DNA of 64,000 bases from Pseudomonas orientalis (lineage in GTDB: Bacteria; Pseudomonadota; Gammaproteobacteria; Pseudomonadales; Pseudomonadaceae), in assembly GCF_002934065.1 (NCBI RefSeq), contig NZ_CP018049.1:4772501-4836500 (forward strand), read 5' to 3'. The notes below the pieces were generated by a model, which did no database searches, was not told the DNA's origin, and saw only the letters and a program-made list of their open reading frames with translations. The position numbers and the translations under genes are program-made. Positions 1-8,404 of the stretch are shown in pieces (position 1 is the stretch's first letter; each line of letters begins with the position of its first letter).

Positions 1-84
1 CCGTCGCAGTTCAGCCGGGAGTACAGCCGGTTGTTTGGTGCGCCGCCACTTAGAGACCTGGCCAGGCTGCGCCAAAGCATCTGA
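1..84 (+). CDS. AraC-family transcriptional regulator, C-terminal end only
   Basis: The first 27 codons of the window, closed by TGA at 82-84, read PSQFSREYSRLFGAPPLRDL followed by ARLRQSI. The S-x-FSREY-x-RLFGAPP pattern is the end of the second helix-turn-helix of AraC/XylS regulators (established family signature). The rest of the gene lies upstream of the window, so neither effector nor target can be inferred. Confidence 0.75.
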   Translation, partial: PSQFSREYSRLFGAPPLRDLARLRQSI

Positions 85-98
85 CCTGATGAAGATCA

Positions 99-189
99 AA
101 ATGTGGGAGGGGGCTTGCCCCCGATGGCGGTGGGTCAGCCAATGTGTGGCTGACCCACCGCCATCGGGGGCAAGCCCCCTCCCACATTT
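99..189. repeat. REPIN (class 1), perfect inverted repeat
   Basis: Two oppositely oriented REP units (GTGGGAGGGGGCTTGCC and its complement) whose inner flanks are also complementary. The arms are about 41 bp with no mismatch around a 7-base loop, so a long cruciform or RNA hairpin is possible. It lies between the convergent ends of the AraC-type gene and gtrS and may also act as a bidirectional transcript end. Confidence 0.92.
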
Positions 190-203
190 GGTCCTGCGTA
201 TGT

Positions 204-1673
204 TCAGTCAAGGCCGCGGGGCAGCTGCAGGGTGACGCGCAGGCCGCCTTCGCGCAGGTTCTGCAAACTCACTTCGCCCCCATGGCTGTGGGCAATGTTG
301 CGCGCAATGCCCAACCCCAGCCCATAGCCCTGCTGCTGCCCGGCCAGGCGAAAGTGGGGCTCGAACACTTGCTCCAGGCGCTGTTCCGGCACGCCGGGGC
401 CTTCGTCGTCCACGTGCAGGATGAACTCGGCGCCATCGTCCTCGATGTGCAAATGGGCGTTTTGTCCGTATTTCAGCGCATTGTCGATCAGGTTGCCGAT
501 GCAGCGCTTGAGCGCCAGCGGCTTGCCCGGGTAGGTGGTCAGGGCCTGCCCGTGCTGGGTCACGCGCCCGTTGCCGTTGGGCGCGAGGTATGGCTCCACC
601 AGACATTCAAGTACGTGGTTGAGGTCCACCGGCTGGATGTTCTCGTGGATATCGGTGTCTTTCACGCACTGCAGCGCGCCCTTGACCAGCAATTCCAGCT
701 CATCCAGGTCACGCCCGAACTTGGTCTGCAGGTTCTCATCGTCGAGCAGTTCCACGCGCAGGCGCAGGCGCGTGATGGGTGTGCGCAGGTCGTGGGAGAT
801 GGCGCTGAACAACTGGCTGCGCTCGGTCAGGTAGCGGCTGATGCGCTCACGCATGGCATTGAACGCACGCCCCACTTCCACCACTTCACTGCCGCCGCCT
901 TCAGCCACCGGCTCCACGTCCGCGCCCAGGGACATATCCCGCGCCGCCCGCGCCAGGCGCTTGAGCGGTCGGCTTTGCCAATGCACCAGCAGGCCGATAA
1001 ACAGCAGCAGGAAACCGCTGGTCAACACAATAAACCACACCTGCTGGGCCGGCAGGCCCTGCTCTTCCAGGCTGGTGTAGGGTTCGGGCAACAGCGAGGC
1101 GATGTACAGCCATTCACCCTGCGCCAGCTGGATCTGGGTGACCAGCACCGGCGGGTTGACCGGCTCCAGGGTCAGCGCGTAGTGGGCCCAGGAGCGCGGC
1201 AGTTCGTCGAGCTTGAGGCCGGCATTGAAGATGCGCAGGTCTTCGGCGCTGACGAACTCCACCGAGATGTGCACATCGGCGCCGAGGGTCTGGCGCAACA
1301 CGTCGTCCACAGCCACCAGCACCGCCTGCTTGCGCGGGGTTTCGGGCAATACCTGCATGTCCAGCGGACGATCATTGAGGGTCACCACAAAACGCGTGCC
1401 GCCCATGCTGCGCAACTGGTCGAGCACCAGCGGGCGATAGGCCACCGGCAATGAACGGAAGTAACTCACGCTGGCGGTCATCGAATGCGCCAGGCTACGG
1501 GCGCTGGTGACCAGGCCTTCCAACTGCGTGGCACGCAGCTGCGAGACCCAGATCACGCTGGACAGCGCCTGGGCGAACAACACGGCGAGCAAGGTCAGCA
1601 GCAACATGCGCCCCAGCAGCGAGCGGGGCACGGGAAAACGGCGGCGGCGTTCGCTCAGGTGTTCAGTGGGCAT
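204..1673 (-). CDS. gtrS: Glucose-responsive sensor histidine kinase GtrS
   Basis: About 489 aa. An N-terminal membrane segment (about residues 20-43) and a second one (about 275-297) bracket a periplasmic sensor region, followed by HAMP, an H box (SAISHDLRTPITRLRLR), an N box (NLIDNALKYG) and G boxes (DEGPGVP, GYGLGLGIA). Together these make an intact EnvZ-type kinase. In Pseudomonas the kinase beside gltR, glk and edd is GtrS, which senses 2-ketogluconate and 6-phosphogluconate and phosphorylates GltR to induce glucose uptake genes (established). The ATG at 1673 is preferred over a TTG at 1682. It lies inside the end of gltR, so the pair is translationally coupled. Identity rests on gene order plus architecture. 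Confidence 0.88.
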   Translation of the reverse strand: MPTEHLSERRRRFPVPRSLLGRMLLLTLLAVLFAQALSSVIWVSQLRATQLEGLVTSARSLAHSMTASVSYFRSLPVAYRPLVLDQLRSMGGTRFVVTLNDRPLDMQVLPETPRKQAVLVAVDDVLRQTLGADVHISVEFVSAEDLRIFNAGLKLDELPRSWAHYALTLEPVNPPVLVTQIQLAQGEWLYIASLLPEPYTSLEEQGLPAQQVWFIVLTSGFLLLFIGLLVHWQSRPLKRLARAARDMSLGADVEPVAEGGGSEVVEVGRAFNAMRERISRYLTERSQLFSAISHDLRTPITRLRLRVELLDDENLQTKFGRDLDELELLVKGALQCVKDTDIHENIQPVDLNHVLECLVEPYLAPNGNGRVTQHGQALTTYPGKPLALKRCIGNLIDNALKYGQNAHLHIEDDGAEFILHVDDEGPGVPEQRLEQVFEPHFRLAGQQQGYGLGLGIARNIAHSHGGEVSLQNLREGGLRVTLQLPRGLD

Positions 1674-2397
1674 TGCCGGCAACCACGCTGGCTGCCAGTT
1701 GATAGCCGCTGCCGCGCACGGTGCGGATCAGCCGCGGAGGTTTCTCGGTATCGCGCAGGCGTTGGCGCAGGCGGCTGACGGCCATGTCGACGATACGGTC
1801 CAACGGCATCAGGTCGCGGCCACGGGTGGCGTTGCCGATGGTGTCGCGGTCGAGGATCTGTTGCGGGTGGTCGAGAAACAGCTTGAGCAAGGCAAAGTCG
1901 GCACCGGAGAGGATCACCTCTTCGCCGTCCACGTGAAACAGGCGATGGCTGACCGTATCCAGGCGCCATTCGTCGAACACCAGCACCTCGCCGCCACTGC
2001 TGCGCTCCTGGCCGAACTGGCAGCGACGCAGCAGCGCCTTGATCCGCGCCTGCAACTCGCGGGGGCTGAACGGCTTGCCGATATAGTCATCGGCGCCCAG
2101 CTCCAGGCCGATCACGCGATCGGCTTCGTCGGAACTGGCGGTGAGCATGATGATCGGCACCTGCGCCTGGCGCGGGTGCTGACGAACCCAGCGGCAGAGG
2201 CTGAAACCGTCTTCATCCGGCAACATCACATCGAGGATCACCAGGTCGCACGGCGCCTCGCTCATCGCCTGGCGAAACCCCGCGCCATCGGCCACGCCAC
2301 GGACCTGGAAGCCGGCGCGACTGAGGTAGGTCTGCAGCAATTCGCGGATTTCCTGGTCGTCATCGACGAGGAGAATCGATTTACTGATTACGCTCAC
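1663..2397 (-). CDS. gltR: OmpR-family response regulator GltR
   Basis: 244 aa. The receiver domain has the acidic pair in LVDDDQE, the phospho-acceptor Asp in VILDVMLPDEDG and the conserved Lys in GADDYIGKPFS. The C-terminal winged helix carries the TVRGSGYQLAA motif. It overlaps the start of gtrS by 11 bp and lies downstream of glk on the same strand, the gene order of the Pseudomonas glucose locus. GltR represses the OprB/ABC glucose-uptake genes until phosphorylated by GtrS (established in P. aeruginosa). A REP pair separates it from glk, so transcription of gltR-gtrS may be partly independent of edd-glk. Confidence 0.9.
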   Translation of the reverse strand: MSVISKSILLVDDDQEIRELLQTYLSRAGFQVRGVADGAGFRQAMSEAPCDLVILDVMLPDEDGFSLCRWVRQHPRQAQVPIIMLTASSDEADRVIGLELGADDYIGKPFSPRELQARIKALLRRCQFGQERSSGGEVLVFDEWRLDTVSHRLFHVDGEEVILSGADFALLKLFLDHPQQILDRDTIGNATRGRDLMPLDRIVDMAVSRLRQRLRDTEKPPRLIRTVRGSGYQLAASVVAGNAH

Positions 2398-2428
2398 GGG
2401 GTCCTCCTTGTTGTTGTGGGTGTTCTTG

Positions 2429-2518
2429 AGGGCCTCATCGGGGGCAAGCCCCCTCCCACCTATCGATTTGTGAATACCTTCAAATGTGGGAGGGGGCTTG
2501 CCCCCGATAAGGCCCTCA
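2429..2518. repeat. REPIN (class 2, outward REP orientation)
   Basis: Two REP units in the opposite arrangement to the commoner class: the ATCGGGGGC... unit comes first, and ...GCCCCCGAT comes second. The outer flanks (GAGGGCCTCATC / GATAAGGCCCTC) are complementary. The inner spacer includes TTTGTGAATACCTTCAAATG, shared with the copy at 57928-58017. It lies between gltR and glk, in the sense direction of both. Confidence 0.9.
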
Positions 2519-2522
2519 CAGC

Positions 2523-3479
2523 CTAAGCAAATGCCTGCTCAAGCGCCACACCCGCCCCGGTCAACCCGGAATACGGTGCCGTCACCAACCATACCGGAAT
2601 GCCTTTGAAGTAGTGGCTCATGCAGCCCTTGTCGGCAAAGCTCCTGGCAAAACCGCTGTTGATAAAGAAGTCGGCAAACCTCGGTATCACCCCGCCCACG
2701 ATGTACACGCCACCACGCCCGCCGGTGGTCAGCACGTTGTTGCCCGCCACCCGGCCCAGCCAGATGCTGAACTGGTCCAGGACTTCCATCGCCACCGGAT
2801 CGCCGGCCAGGCCCGCCGCCGTGATGGCCTCGGGCGTGTCCAGCACCGGTGTGTGGCCGTCCACCGCACAGATCGCCCGGTACAGGCGCGGCAAACCGCC
2901 GCCGCTCAAGGCGGTTTCGGCGCTGACATGGCCGATCTCGCTGTGGATGTGCTGCCACAACTGGGTTTCGCGCGGGCTGCTCAAGGGCAGGTCGACATGG
3001 CCGCCCTCCCCCGGCAATGCCGCAAACCGTCCTGCGCCCAGGTCCAGCAGGGTGCCGACGCCCAGGCCGGTGCCCGGGCCGATCACCACCGCCGGACGCA
3101 ACGGCTCCGGGGTGCCTTCGCACACCACGCGGAATTCGTCGGGCTGCAGGCGGGTCATGCCCAGGGCCATGGCCGAGAAGTCATTGACCAACAGCAATTC
3201 ATCCACCTGCAACGCCTGGCAAAACGCGGTCTTGCTCAGGCGCCAGTGATTGTTGGTGAACTTGAATTCATCGCCGCTCACCGGCCCGGCCACCGACAGG
3301 CAAACTGCGCCGATATCGCCGATATTCAAGCCTTCTTCGGCCAGATAGAACCTGATCGCGTCTTCAGGGCTGGCGTAGTCCGCCGTGGCATGCACACGAA
3401 TCGAATGCAATGCCTGATCCCGCCACAACGCAAAACGGGCGTTGGTACCCCCGATATCACCGACCAGCGCTAACTTCAC
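2523..3479 (-). CDS. glk: Glucokinase
   Basis: 318 aa, the usual length of bacterial Glk (E. coli-type). The N-terminal ATP-binding loop is GDIGGTNARFAL. The sugar-site region includes LVNDFSAMALG, and the phosphate-binding GPGTGLGVG motif is present. It phosphorylates cytoplasmic glucose to glucose-6-phosphate, feeding Zwf and the Entner-Doudoroff pathway. Its ATG overlaps the edd stop by 4 bp (ATGA), showing translational coupling in an edd-glk transcript probably controlled by HexR from the edd promoter. Confidence 0.95.
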   Translation of the reverse strand: MKLALVGDIGGTNARFALWRDQALHSIRVHATADYASPEDAIRFYLAEEGLNIGDIGAVCLSVAGPVSGDEFKFTNNHWRLSKTAFCQALQVDELLLVNDFSAMALGMTRLQPDEFRVVCEGTPEPLRPAVVIGPGTGLGVGTLLDLGAGRFAALPGEGGHVDLPLSSPRETQLWQHIHSEIGHVSAETALSGGGLPRLYRAICAVDGHTPVLDTPEAITAAGLAGDPVAMEVLDQFSIWLGRVAGNNVLTTGGRGGVYIVGGVIPRFADFFINSGFARSFADKGCMSHYFKGIPVWLVTAPYSGLTGAGVALEQAFA

Positions 3480-5302
3480 TTAAGCGTCTCCAAGGCAGAG
3501 GTAAAGGCGCTGGCGCCCTGCTCTGCGGAGCTTGCGGCCAAGCGCATGAATGCAAACAACTCGCGACCGGCGCCCACGTTATTGCCCAACAGGCCAGTGG
3601 CAGGCGTACGCGCTGCAAATACGTCGGCGTCCACCTTAAGCTCCAGGGTGCCGGTGACGCCATCGACGCGAATGATATCGCCATCCTGGACCCGCGCCAG
3701 CGGCCCGCCGCTCTGGGCTTCGGGGTTGACGTGGATCGCGGCGGGAATCTTACCCGAGGCGCCGGACATGCGCCCGTCTGTTACCAACGCCACTTTGAAA
3801 CCACGGTCCTGCAACACGCCGAGGAACGGGGTCATCTTGTGCAATTCGGGCATGCCGTTGGAACGCGGGCCCTGGAAGCGCATCACCGCAACGAAGTCTT
3901 TTTCCAGCAGGCCCGCCTTGAAGGCATCGGCCAGGTCCTGTTGATCCTGGAACACCACCGCCGGGGCTTCGACCACCTGATGCTCCGGTGCGACCGCAGA
4001 CACTTTCATCACGCCACGGCCCAGGTTGCCTTCCATCACACGCAAGCCGCCTTCGGGCGAAAATGCACGGGCCACGGGACGCAGGATGGTTTCGTCGAGG
4101 CTTTCGATGGGGCCGTCGCGCCAGATCAGTTCGCCGTCGACCAGGAACGGCTCCTGGGTGTAACGGCTCAAGCCCTTGCCCGCCACGGTGTTGACGTCTT
4201 CGTGGAGCAGGCCGGCTTCGAGCAGTTCACGGATCAGGAACGACATGCCGCCCGCCGCCTGGAAGTGGTTGATGTCGGCCTTGCCGTTCGGGTAGACGTG
4301 AGACAGGGTCGGCACCACCTCGGAGAGGTCGGCCATGTCCTGCCAGGTCAGGATGATGCCCGCCGACATGGCGATGGCCGGCATGTGCAGGGTGTGGTTG
4401 GTGGACCCGCCCGTGGCGTTGAGGGCGACGATGGAGTTGACGATGGATTTTTCGTCGACAATCTCGCCGATCGGCGTGAAGTTGCCGTTGGCCTTGGTCA
4501 GGCGCGTGACCTGGTGCGCGGCCTCGCGGGTCAATGCATCACGCAGCGGCGTGTACGGGTTGACGAACGAGGCACCCGGCAGGTGCAGGCCCATGACTTC
4601 CATCAACAGTTGGTTGGTGTTGGCGGTGCCGTAGAAGGTGCAGGTGCCGGGGCTGTGGTAGGACTTCATCTCCGACTCCAGCAGCTCTTCACGGCTGGCC
4701 TTGCCTTCGGCGTAGCGCTGGCGCACATCGGCCTTCTGCTTGTTGGAGATACCTGACGGCATCGGCCCGCCGGGCACAAAGATCATCGGCAGGTGACCGT
4801 AGCGCAGCGCGCCCATCATCAGGCCGGGGACGATCTTGTCGCAGATGCCCAGCATCAGCGCGGCGTCGAACATGTTATGGGACAGCGCTACCGCCGTGGA
4901 CATGGCGATGACTTCACGGCTGAGCAGGCTCAGTTCCATGCCCGGCTCGCCCTGGGTCACGCCGTCGCACATGGCCGGGGTGCCGCCGGCGAACTGGCCG
5001 ACCGAGCCGACTTCGCGCAGGGCTTTTTTGATCTGTTCAGGGAAATGTTCGTACGGCTGATGCGCCGAGAGCATGTCGTTATATGAAGAAACAATTGCCA
5101 CGTTGGCGGCATTCATCATGCGCAGGCTGTTTTTGTCCTCGGTGCCGCAACCGGCCACGCCATGGGCAAAATTGGCGCACTGCAGCTTGCCGCGCATCGG
5201 ACCGTCGCTGGCGGCGCCACGAATGAGCGCAAGGTAGGCCTGGCGGGTGGCGCGGCTGCGGGCGATAAGCCGTTCGGTGACCTCAAGAACGCGGGGATGC
5301 AT
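3476..5302 (-). CDS. edd: 6-phosphogluconate dehydratase
   Basis: 608 aa, full length for Edd of the IlvD/Edd family. Candidate iron-sulfur ligands are the Cys residues in AGGTPAMCDGVTQG, LMLGICDKIVPG and SPGTCTFYGTANT. The PGG motif (VPGGPMPSG) and the C-terminal DGRMSGASGKIPAAIH segment are conserved. It converts 6-phosphogluconate to KDPG, the committed Entner-Doudoroff step. It heads an edd-glk operon, with gltR-gtrS following, and is divergent from gap. The shared 220-bp spacer holds two HexR-type palindromes. Confidence 0.97.
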   Translation of the reverse strand: MHPRVLEVTERLIARSRATRQAYLALIRGAASDGPMRGKLQCANFAHGVAGCGTEDKNSLRMMNAANVAIVSSYNDMLSAHQPYEHFPEQIKKALREVGSVGQFAGGTPAMCDGVTQGEPGMELSLLSREVIAMSTAVALSHNMFDAALMLGICDKIVPGLMMGALRYGHLPMIFVPGGPMPSGISNKQKADVRQRYAEGKASREELLESEMKSYHSPGTCTFYGTANTNQLLMEVMGLHLPGASFVNPYTPLRDALTREAAHQVTRLTKANGNFTPIGEIVDEKSIVNSIVALNATGGSTNHTLHMPAIAMSAGIILTWQDMADLSEVVPTLSHVYPNGKADINHFQAAGGMSFLIRELLEAGLLHEDVNTVAGKGLSRYTQEPFLVDGELIWRDGPIESLDETILRPVARAFSPEGGLRVMEGNLGRGVMKVSAVAPEHQVVEAPAVVFQDQQDLADAFKAGLLEKDFVAVMRFQGPRSNGMPELHKMTPFLGVLQDRGFKVALVTDGRMSGASGKIPAAIHVNPEAQSGGPLARVQDGDIIRVDGVTGTLELKVDADVFAARTPATGLLGNNVGAGRELFAFMRLAASSAEQGASAFTSALETLK

Positions 5303-5422
5303 GTATAGAACTCCAGGCTAACGGATGTGGCGACCTGAGAGTCTATGCTGATCAAACGCCCACGGCTCATGGGATGGCAGGGGGTCGTTTGGATCATCGG
5401 ACCAGTTGATTCAGGTCACTCG

Positions 5423-5437
5423 TTGTAGATTGAACAA
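5423..5437. promoter_or_regulatory. HexR operator, edd-proximal
   Basis: TTGTAGATTGAACAA fits TTGT-N7-ACAA exactly, the operator recognised by HexR in Pseudomonas (established for P. putida). It lies 121 bp upstream of the edd start codon in the edd/gap divergent spacer. HexR is released from its operators by KDPG. Confidence 0.82.
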
Positions 5438-5457
5438 AATATTGCCACTAAAAAGGC

Positions 5458-5485
5458 TTGTTTTCTATTTTTATGCGAATAATCT
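5458..5485 (+). promoter_or_regulatory. Candidate gap promoter
   Basis: A -35-like TTGTTT (5458-5463), a 16-bp spacer and a -10-like TAATCT (5480-5485). The gap-proximal HexR palindrome begins at the last base of the -10, so bound repressor would block the start site. The elements are imperfect, and this is inference from spacing and operator position. Confidence 0.4.
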
Positions 5486-5499
5486 TGTAATTCTTACAA
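5485..5499. promoter_or_regulatory. HexR operator, gap-proximal
   Basis: TTGTAATTCTTACAA is TTGT-N7-ACAA with a largely palindromic core. It ends 24 bp before the gap start codon. Its centre is 62 bp from that of the edd-proximal site, about six helical turns. Confidence 0.85.
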
Positions 5500-5523
5500 C
5501 AAATCGACGATAGGCACCTTCCA

Positions 5524-6525
5524 ATGACTCTACGTATCGCAATCAATGGTTTTGGCCGTATCGGCCGTAATGTCCTGCGCGCACTGTATACCCAAGGCTA
5601 CCGCCAGGATTTGCAGATCGTCGCCATCAACGACCTGGGCGACAGTTCGATCAATGCCCACCTGCTCAAATACGACACCGTACATGGCACATTCGACGCA
5701 GAGGTCGCTCACGATCAGGAAAGCCTGACCGTCAACGGCGACCGGATTGCCGTGAGTGCCATTCGCAACCCGGCCGACCTGCCGTGGGCCGCGCACAAGA
5801 TCGACGTGGTGTTCGAATGCACCGGTCTGTTCACCGACCGTGACAAGGCTGCCGCCCATATCAGCGCCGGCGCGCGCAAGGTGATCATCTCCGCCCCGGC
5901 CAAAGGCGCGGACGCGACCGTGGTCTACGGCGTGAACCATGACATTCTGCGTCAGTCGCACCAGATCATCTCCAATGCTTCGTGCACCACCAACTGCCTG
6001 GCGCCGGTCGCCCAGGTGCTGCACCGCGAACTGGGCATCGAAAGCGGCCTGATGACCACCATTCACGCCTACACCAACGACCAGAACCTGACCGACGTCT
6101 ACCACACCGATCCGTACCGCGCGCGTTCGGCCACCCAGAACATGATCCCGAGCAAGACCGGCGCCGCCGAAGCCGTCGGCCTGGTATTGCCGGAACTGGC
6201 GGGCAAGCTGACCGGCATGGCCGTGCGCGTGCCAGTGATCAACGTGTCGCTGGTGGACCTCACCGTACAGCTGAAAAAAGAAGCCACGGCCGACGAAGTC
6301 AACGCGCTGTTGAAACAGGCCAGCCAGCACTCGAAGATCCTCGGCTACAACACACTGCCGCTGGTTTCCAGTGACTTCAACCATAACCCGCTGTCGTCGA
6401 TCTTCGATGCCAACCACACCAAGGTCAGCGGCAAGCTGCTCAAGGTGCTGGCCTGGTATGACAACGAATGGGGCTTCTCGAACCGGATGCTGGATAACTG
6501 CCTGGCGCTGTGTAACGCCGAGTAA
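5524..6525 (+). CDS. gap: Type I glyceraldehyde-3-phosphate dehydrogenase
   Basis: 333 aa. The N-terminal Rossmann motif is INGFGRIGRNVLRAL. The catalytic Cys lies in SNASCTTNCLAP (near residue 155). The C-terminal WYDNEWGFSNRM signature is intact. In Pseudomonas this Gap, divergent from edd, is the HexR-controlled enzyme that carries glyceraldehyde-3-phosphate from the Entner-Doudoroff pathway forward in glycolytic metabolism (established). The start codon follows the HexR site by 24 bp. Confidence 0.96.
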   Translation: MTLRIAINGFGRIGRNVLRALYTQGYRQDLQIVAINDLGDSSINAHLLKYDTVHGTFDAEVAHDQESLTVNGDRIAVSAIRNPADLPWAAHKIDVVFECTGLFTDRDKAAAHISAGARKVIISAPAKGADATVVYGVNHDILRQSHQIISNASCTTNCLAPVAQVLHRELGIESGLMTTIHAYTNDQNLTDVYHTDPYRARSATQNMIPSKTGAAEAVGLVLPELAGKLTGMAVRVPVINVSLVDLTVQLKKEATADEVNALLKQASQHSKILGYNTLPLVSSDFNHNPLSSIFDANHTKVSGKLLKVLAWYDNEWGFSNRMLDNCLALCNAE

Positions 6526-6545
6526 TCCCTCTGGGATCTCGCTTG

Positions 6546-6634
6546 TGTGGGAGGGGGCTTGCTTCCGATAGCGGTGGGTCAGCTACAGGTAAGCTGGCTG
6601 ATACGCCGTCATCGGGGGCAAGCCCCCTCCCACA
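6546..6634. repeat. REPIN (class 1), partly degenerate
   Basis: An inverted REP pair. The left unit carries GCTTCCGAT instead of GCCCCCGAT. The inner flanks GCGGTGGGTCAGC / GCTGGCTGATACGCCGTC are only partly complementary, so this copy is more decayed than most. It lies downstream of gap and upstream of the Fur box. Confidence 0.9.
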
Positions 6635-6682
6635 TTTGCTTTGCGCGGGGCCGCAGAAATCGCCACTTGCCATTTCAGTTGA

Positions 6683-6697
6683 TGATAAGCATTATCA
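6683..6697. promoter_or_regulatory. Fur box
   Basis: TGATAAGCATTATCA matches the 7-1-7 Fur inverted repeat (TGATAAT-N-ATTATCA) at 13 of 14 defined positions. It ends 27 bp before the GTG start of the ECF sigma gene, where a promoter would be expected, which implies iron repression of the heme-uptake locus. Confidence 0.85.
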
Positions 6698-6724
6698 TTC
6701 ACTGCATGTCAGTCTGGTATCACC

Positions 6725-7243
6725 GTGAGCCAATCTCGCTTCAACCACGTCTTTCTCGCCCAACGGGTGATCCTGCTGCGCACGCTGCAGCGCATGGTGA
6801 ATAACCACAGCACCGCCGAGGACCTGTTGCAGGAAACCTACCTGCGCGTGACTCGGGCCTTGAGTGAACGGCCGATCGACCATCTTGAACCCTTCGTCTA
6901 CCAGACCGCGCGCAACCTGGCGCTGGACCATCTGCGTTCGCGCAGGATCCAGGCCCGCACCCTGCAGGAAGATGTCCCGCTGGATATCCTGCAAAGCGTC
7001 GCCGCCCCCATCAGCACGCCCGAAGACGCCACCCAGGCCGAGCAATTGCTTGAGCACCTGAGCGTCAGCCTGGGCCAGTTGAGCGCACGCCAGCAACGCA
7101 TCTTCATCCTCAGCCGCCTGCACGGTTGCAGCTACCAGGAGATTGCCGATCAGTTGCAGGTGTCCTTGAGCACGGTGCAAAAGGAACTGAAATTGATCAT
7201 GGCCATCTGTGTAGGTGTGGCCGAACGGTTGGATCAGCCTTAA
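6725..7243 (+). CDS. Iron-starvation ECF sigma factor (FecI/HxuI-like)
   Basis: 172 aa with only sigma regions 2 and 4. Region 2 includes AEDLLQETYLRV and YQTARNLALDHLRS. Region 4 includes RQQRIFILSRLHGCSYQEIA then STVQKEL. The GTG start is chosen because the open frame begins there, just after the Fur box. In the sigma-FecR-receptor arrangement seen here, the sigma factor directs transcription of the receptor gene when heme binds the receptor (established for Has/Hxu/Fec systems). Fur repression is indicated by the box at 6683-6697. The order sigma, anti-sigma, heme receptor resembles P. aeruginosa HxuI-HxuR-HxuA. Orthology is inferred, not tested. Confidence 0.88.
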   Translation: MSQSRFNHVFLAQRVILLRTLQRMVNNHSTAEDLLQETYLRVTRALSERPIDHLEPFVYQTARNLALDHLRSRRIQARTLQEDVPLDILQSVAAPISTPEDATQAEQLLEHLSVSLGQLSARQQRIFILSRLHGCSYQEIADQLQVSLSTVQKELKLIMAICVGVAERLDQP

Positions 7244-7318
7244 GCTCCATCCGACAGAGGTATCGATCCAGGCTGTAGGAAATAATGAATAAAACGTGGC
7301 GAAGACCCGAGGAACACC

Positions 7319-8287
7319 GTGACGGACCCGAATAAACTGCGCCTCCAAGAGCTGGCTCATGAGGTGCTGCAAGACACGGCCATGGACCAAGCGCTCGATT
7401 GGCTGATCGCCTTGCAGTGCCCGCAACCCGGCCAGCAAGCCGCCTTCCAGGCCTGGCTGGCGCAGGACGCGGCGCATGCCCATGCGTTCAGCAAGGCCCA
7501 GTCCGCCTGGGGTGGCGCGCCGGTGCACAGCGCCGCCGTGGCGTTGGCCGCGCCGCGCAGACCGAGCGTCTGGCGCCGGGTCAAACCCCATTGGAAACCC
7601 CTGGCCACCGCTGCCGTGCTGCTGCTCGGCCTGTTCAGCTTCAGCAACCTGCCGGTACGCCTGCAGGCCGACCACCTCACCGTGGTCGGTGAGCGCCAGC
7701 GCCTGCAACTGGATGACGGCTCCAACGTACTGCTGAACACCAATTCGGCGTTTTCCAGCCGTATCCAGGATCACCAGCGCATCGCCCGCCTCTACCAGGG
7801 CGAAGCGTTCTTCGACATCGCCCCCGCCCGTGGCCTGCCGCTGGAAATCGACGCCGGCCCGGTGCGCGCCAGCGTGCGCGACACCGCCTTTGCCGTGCGC
7901 TATCTGGACGGCGAAGCCCAGGTGCAAGTGCAACGCGGTGATGTCGACCTGAGCAATACCTTCGACGACGCCCGGGTGCGCCTGAGTGCCGGCCAAAGCA
8001 TTCGCGTCGGCCCCAAGGGCTTTAGTCAGCCGGCCAAGCTGGACGCCGGCAAGGACCTGGCCTGGGTCCAGGGCCGACTGGTGTTCGAAAACTGCCCGAT
8101 GAGCGAAGTGCTGGCGGAGTTACGCCGCTATTACCCGGGCTGGATCGTCAACACCAACGACAAGCTCGCCAGCGTCGCCGTCACCGGAAACTATCGCCTC
8201 GACCAACCGTTGGACGTGGTGCGTTCCCTGGCCCACATCACCTCGGCCAAGCTGTCGGAATACCCGGCTCTGGTGATTTTGAACTGA
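7319..8287 (+). CDS. FecR-domain anti-sigma regulator (HxuR-like)
   Basis: 322 aa. The cytoplasmic N-terminal anti-sigma region carries an ALDWLIAL...FQAWLAQD segment, a variant of the FecR DUF4880 pattern. One membrane segment (about residues 95-112) follows. The periplasmic FecR domain includes LDDGSNVLLNTNSAFS and YQGEAFFDIAP, and the C-terminal STN-like region would contact the receptor's signalling domain. The GTG at 7319 has a GAGGA ribosome site 5 bases ahead. It carries the heme-occupancy signal from the receptor to the sigma factor across the inner membrane (role established for the family). Confidence 0.88.
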   Translation: MTDPNKLRLQELAHEVLQDTAMDQALDWLIALQCPQPGQQAAFQAWLAQDAAHAHAFSKAQSAWGGAPVHSAAVALAAPRRPSVWRRVKPHWKPLATAAVLLLGLFSFSNLPVRLQADHLTVVGERQRLQLDDGSNVLLNTNSAFSSRIQDHQRIARLYQGEAFFDIAPARGLPLEIDAGPVRASVRDTAFAVRYLDGEAQVQVQRGDVDLSNTFDDARVRLSAGQSIRVGPKGFSQPAKLDAGKDLAWVQGRLVFENCPMSEVLAELRRYYPGWIVNTNDKLASVAVTGNYRLDQPLDVVRSLAHITSAKLSEYPALVILN

Positions 8288-8404
8288 ATGAGAAATATTT
8301 TTACTCGATGTTAACCGGCGATACGTCTCGTTATAGCCAATGCAACTGATTCCTATTTGGTTTCGGTTCGCAACTATAAGATTCGTATTTGCGGAGCGCT
8401 CTCG

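Noticed and set aside
8288..8404. ECF-type promoter for the receptor gene
   Set aside because: TTAACC and CGTC elements occur between the FecR-like and receptor genes but not with the 16-17 bp spacing expected, so I could not assign a promoter.
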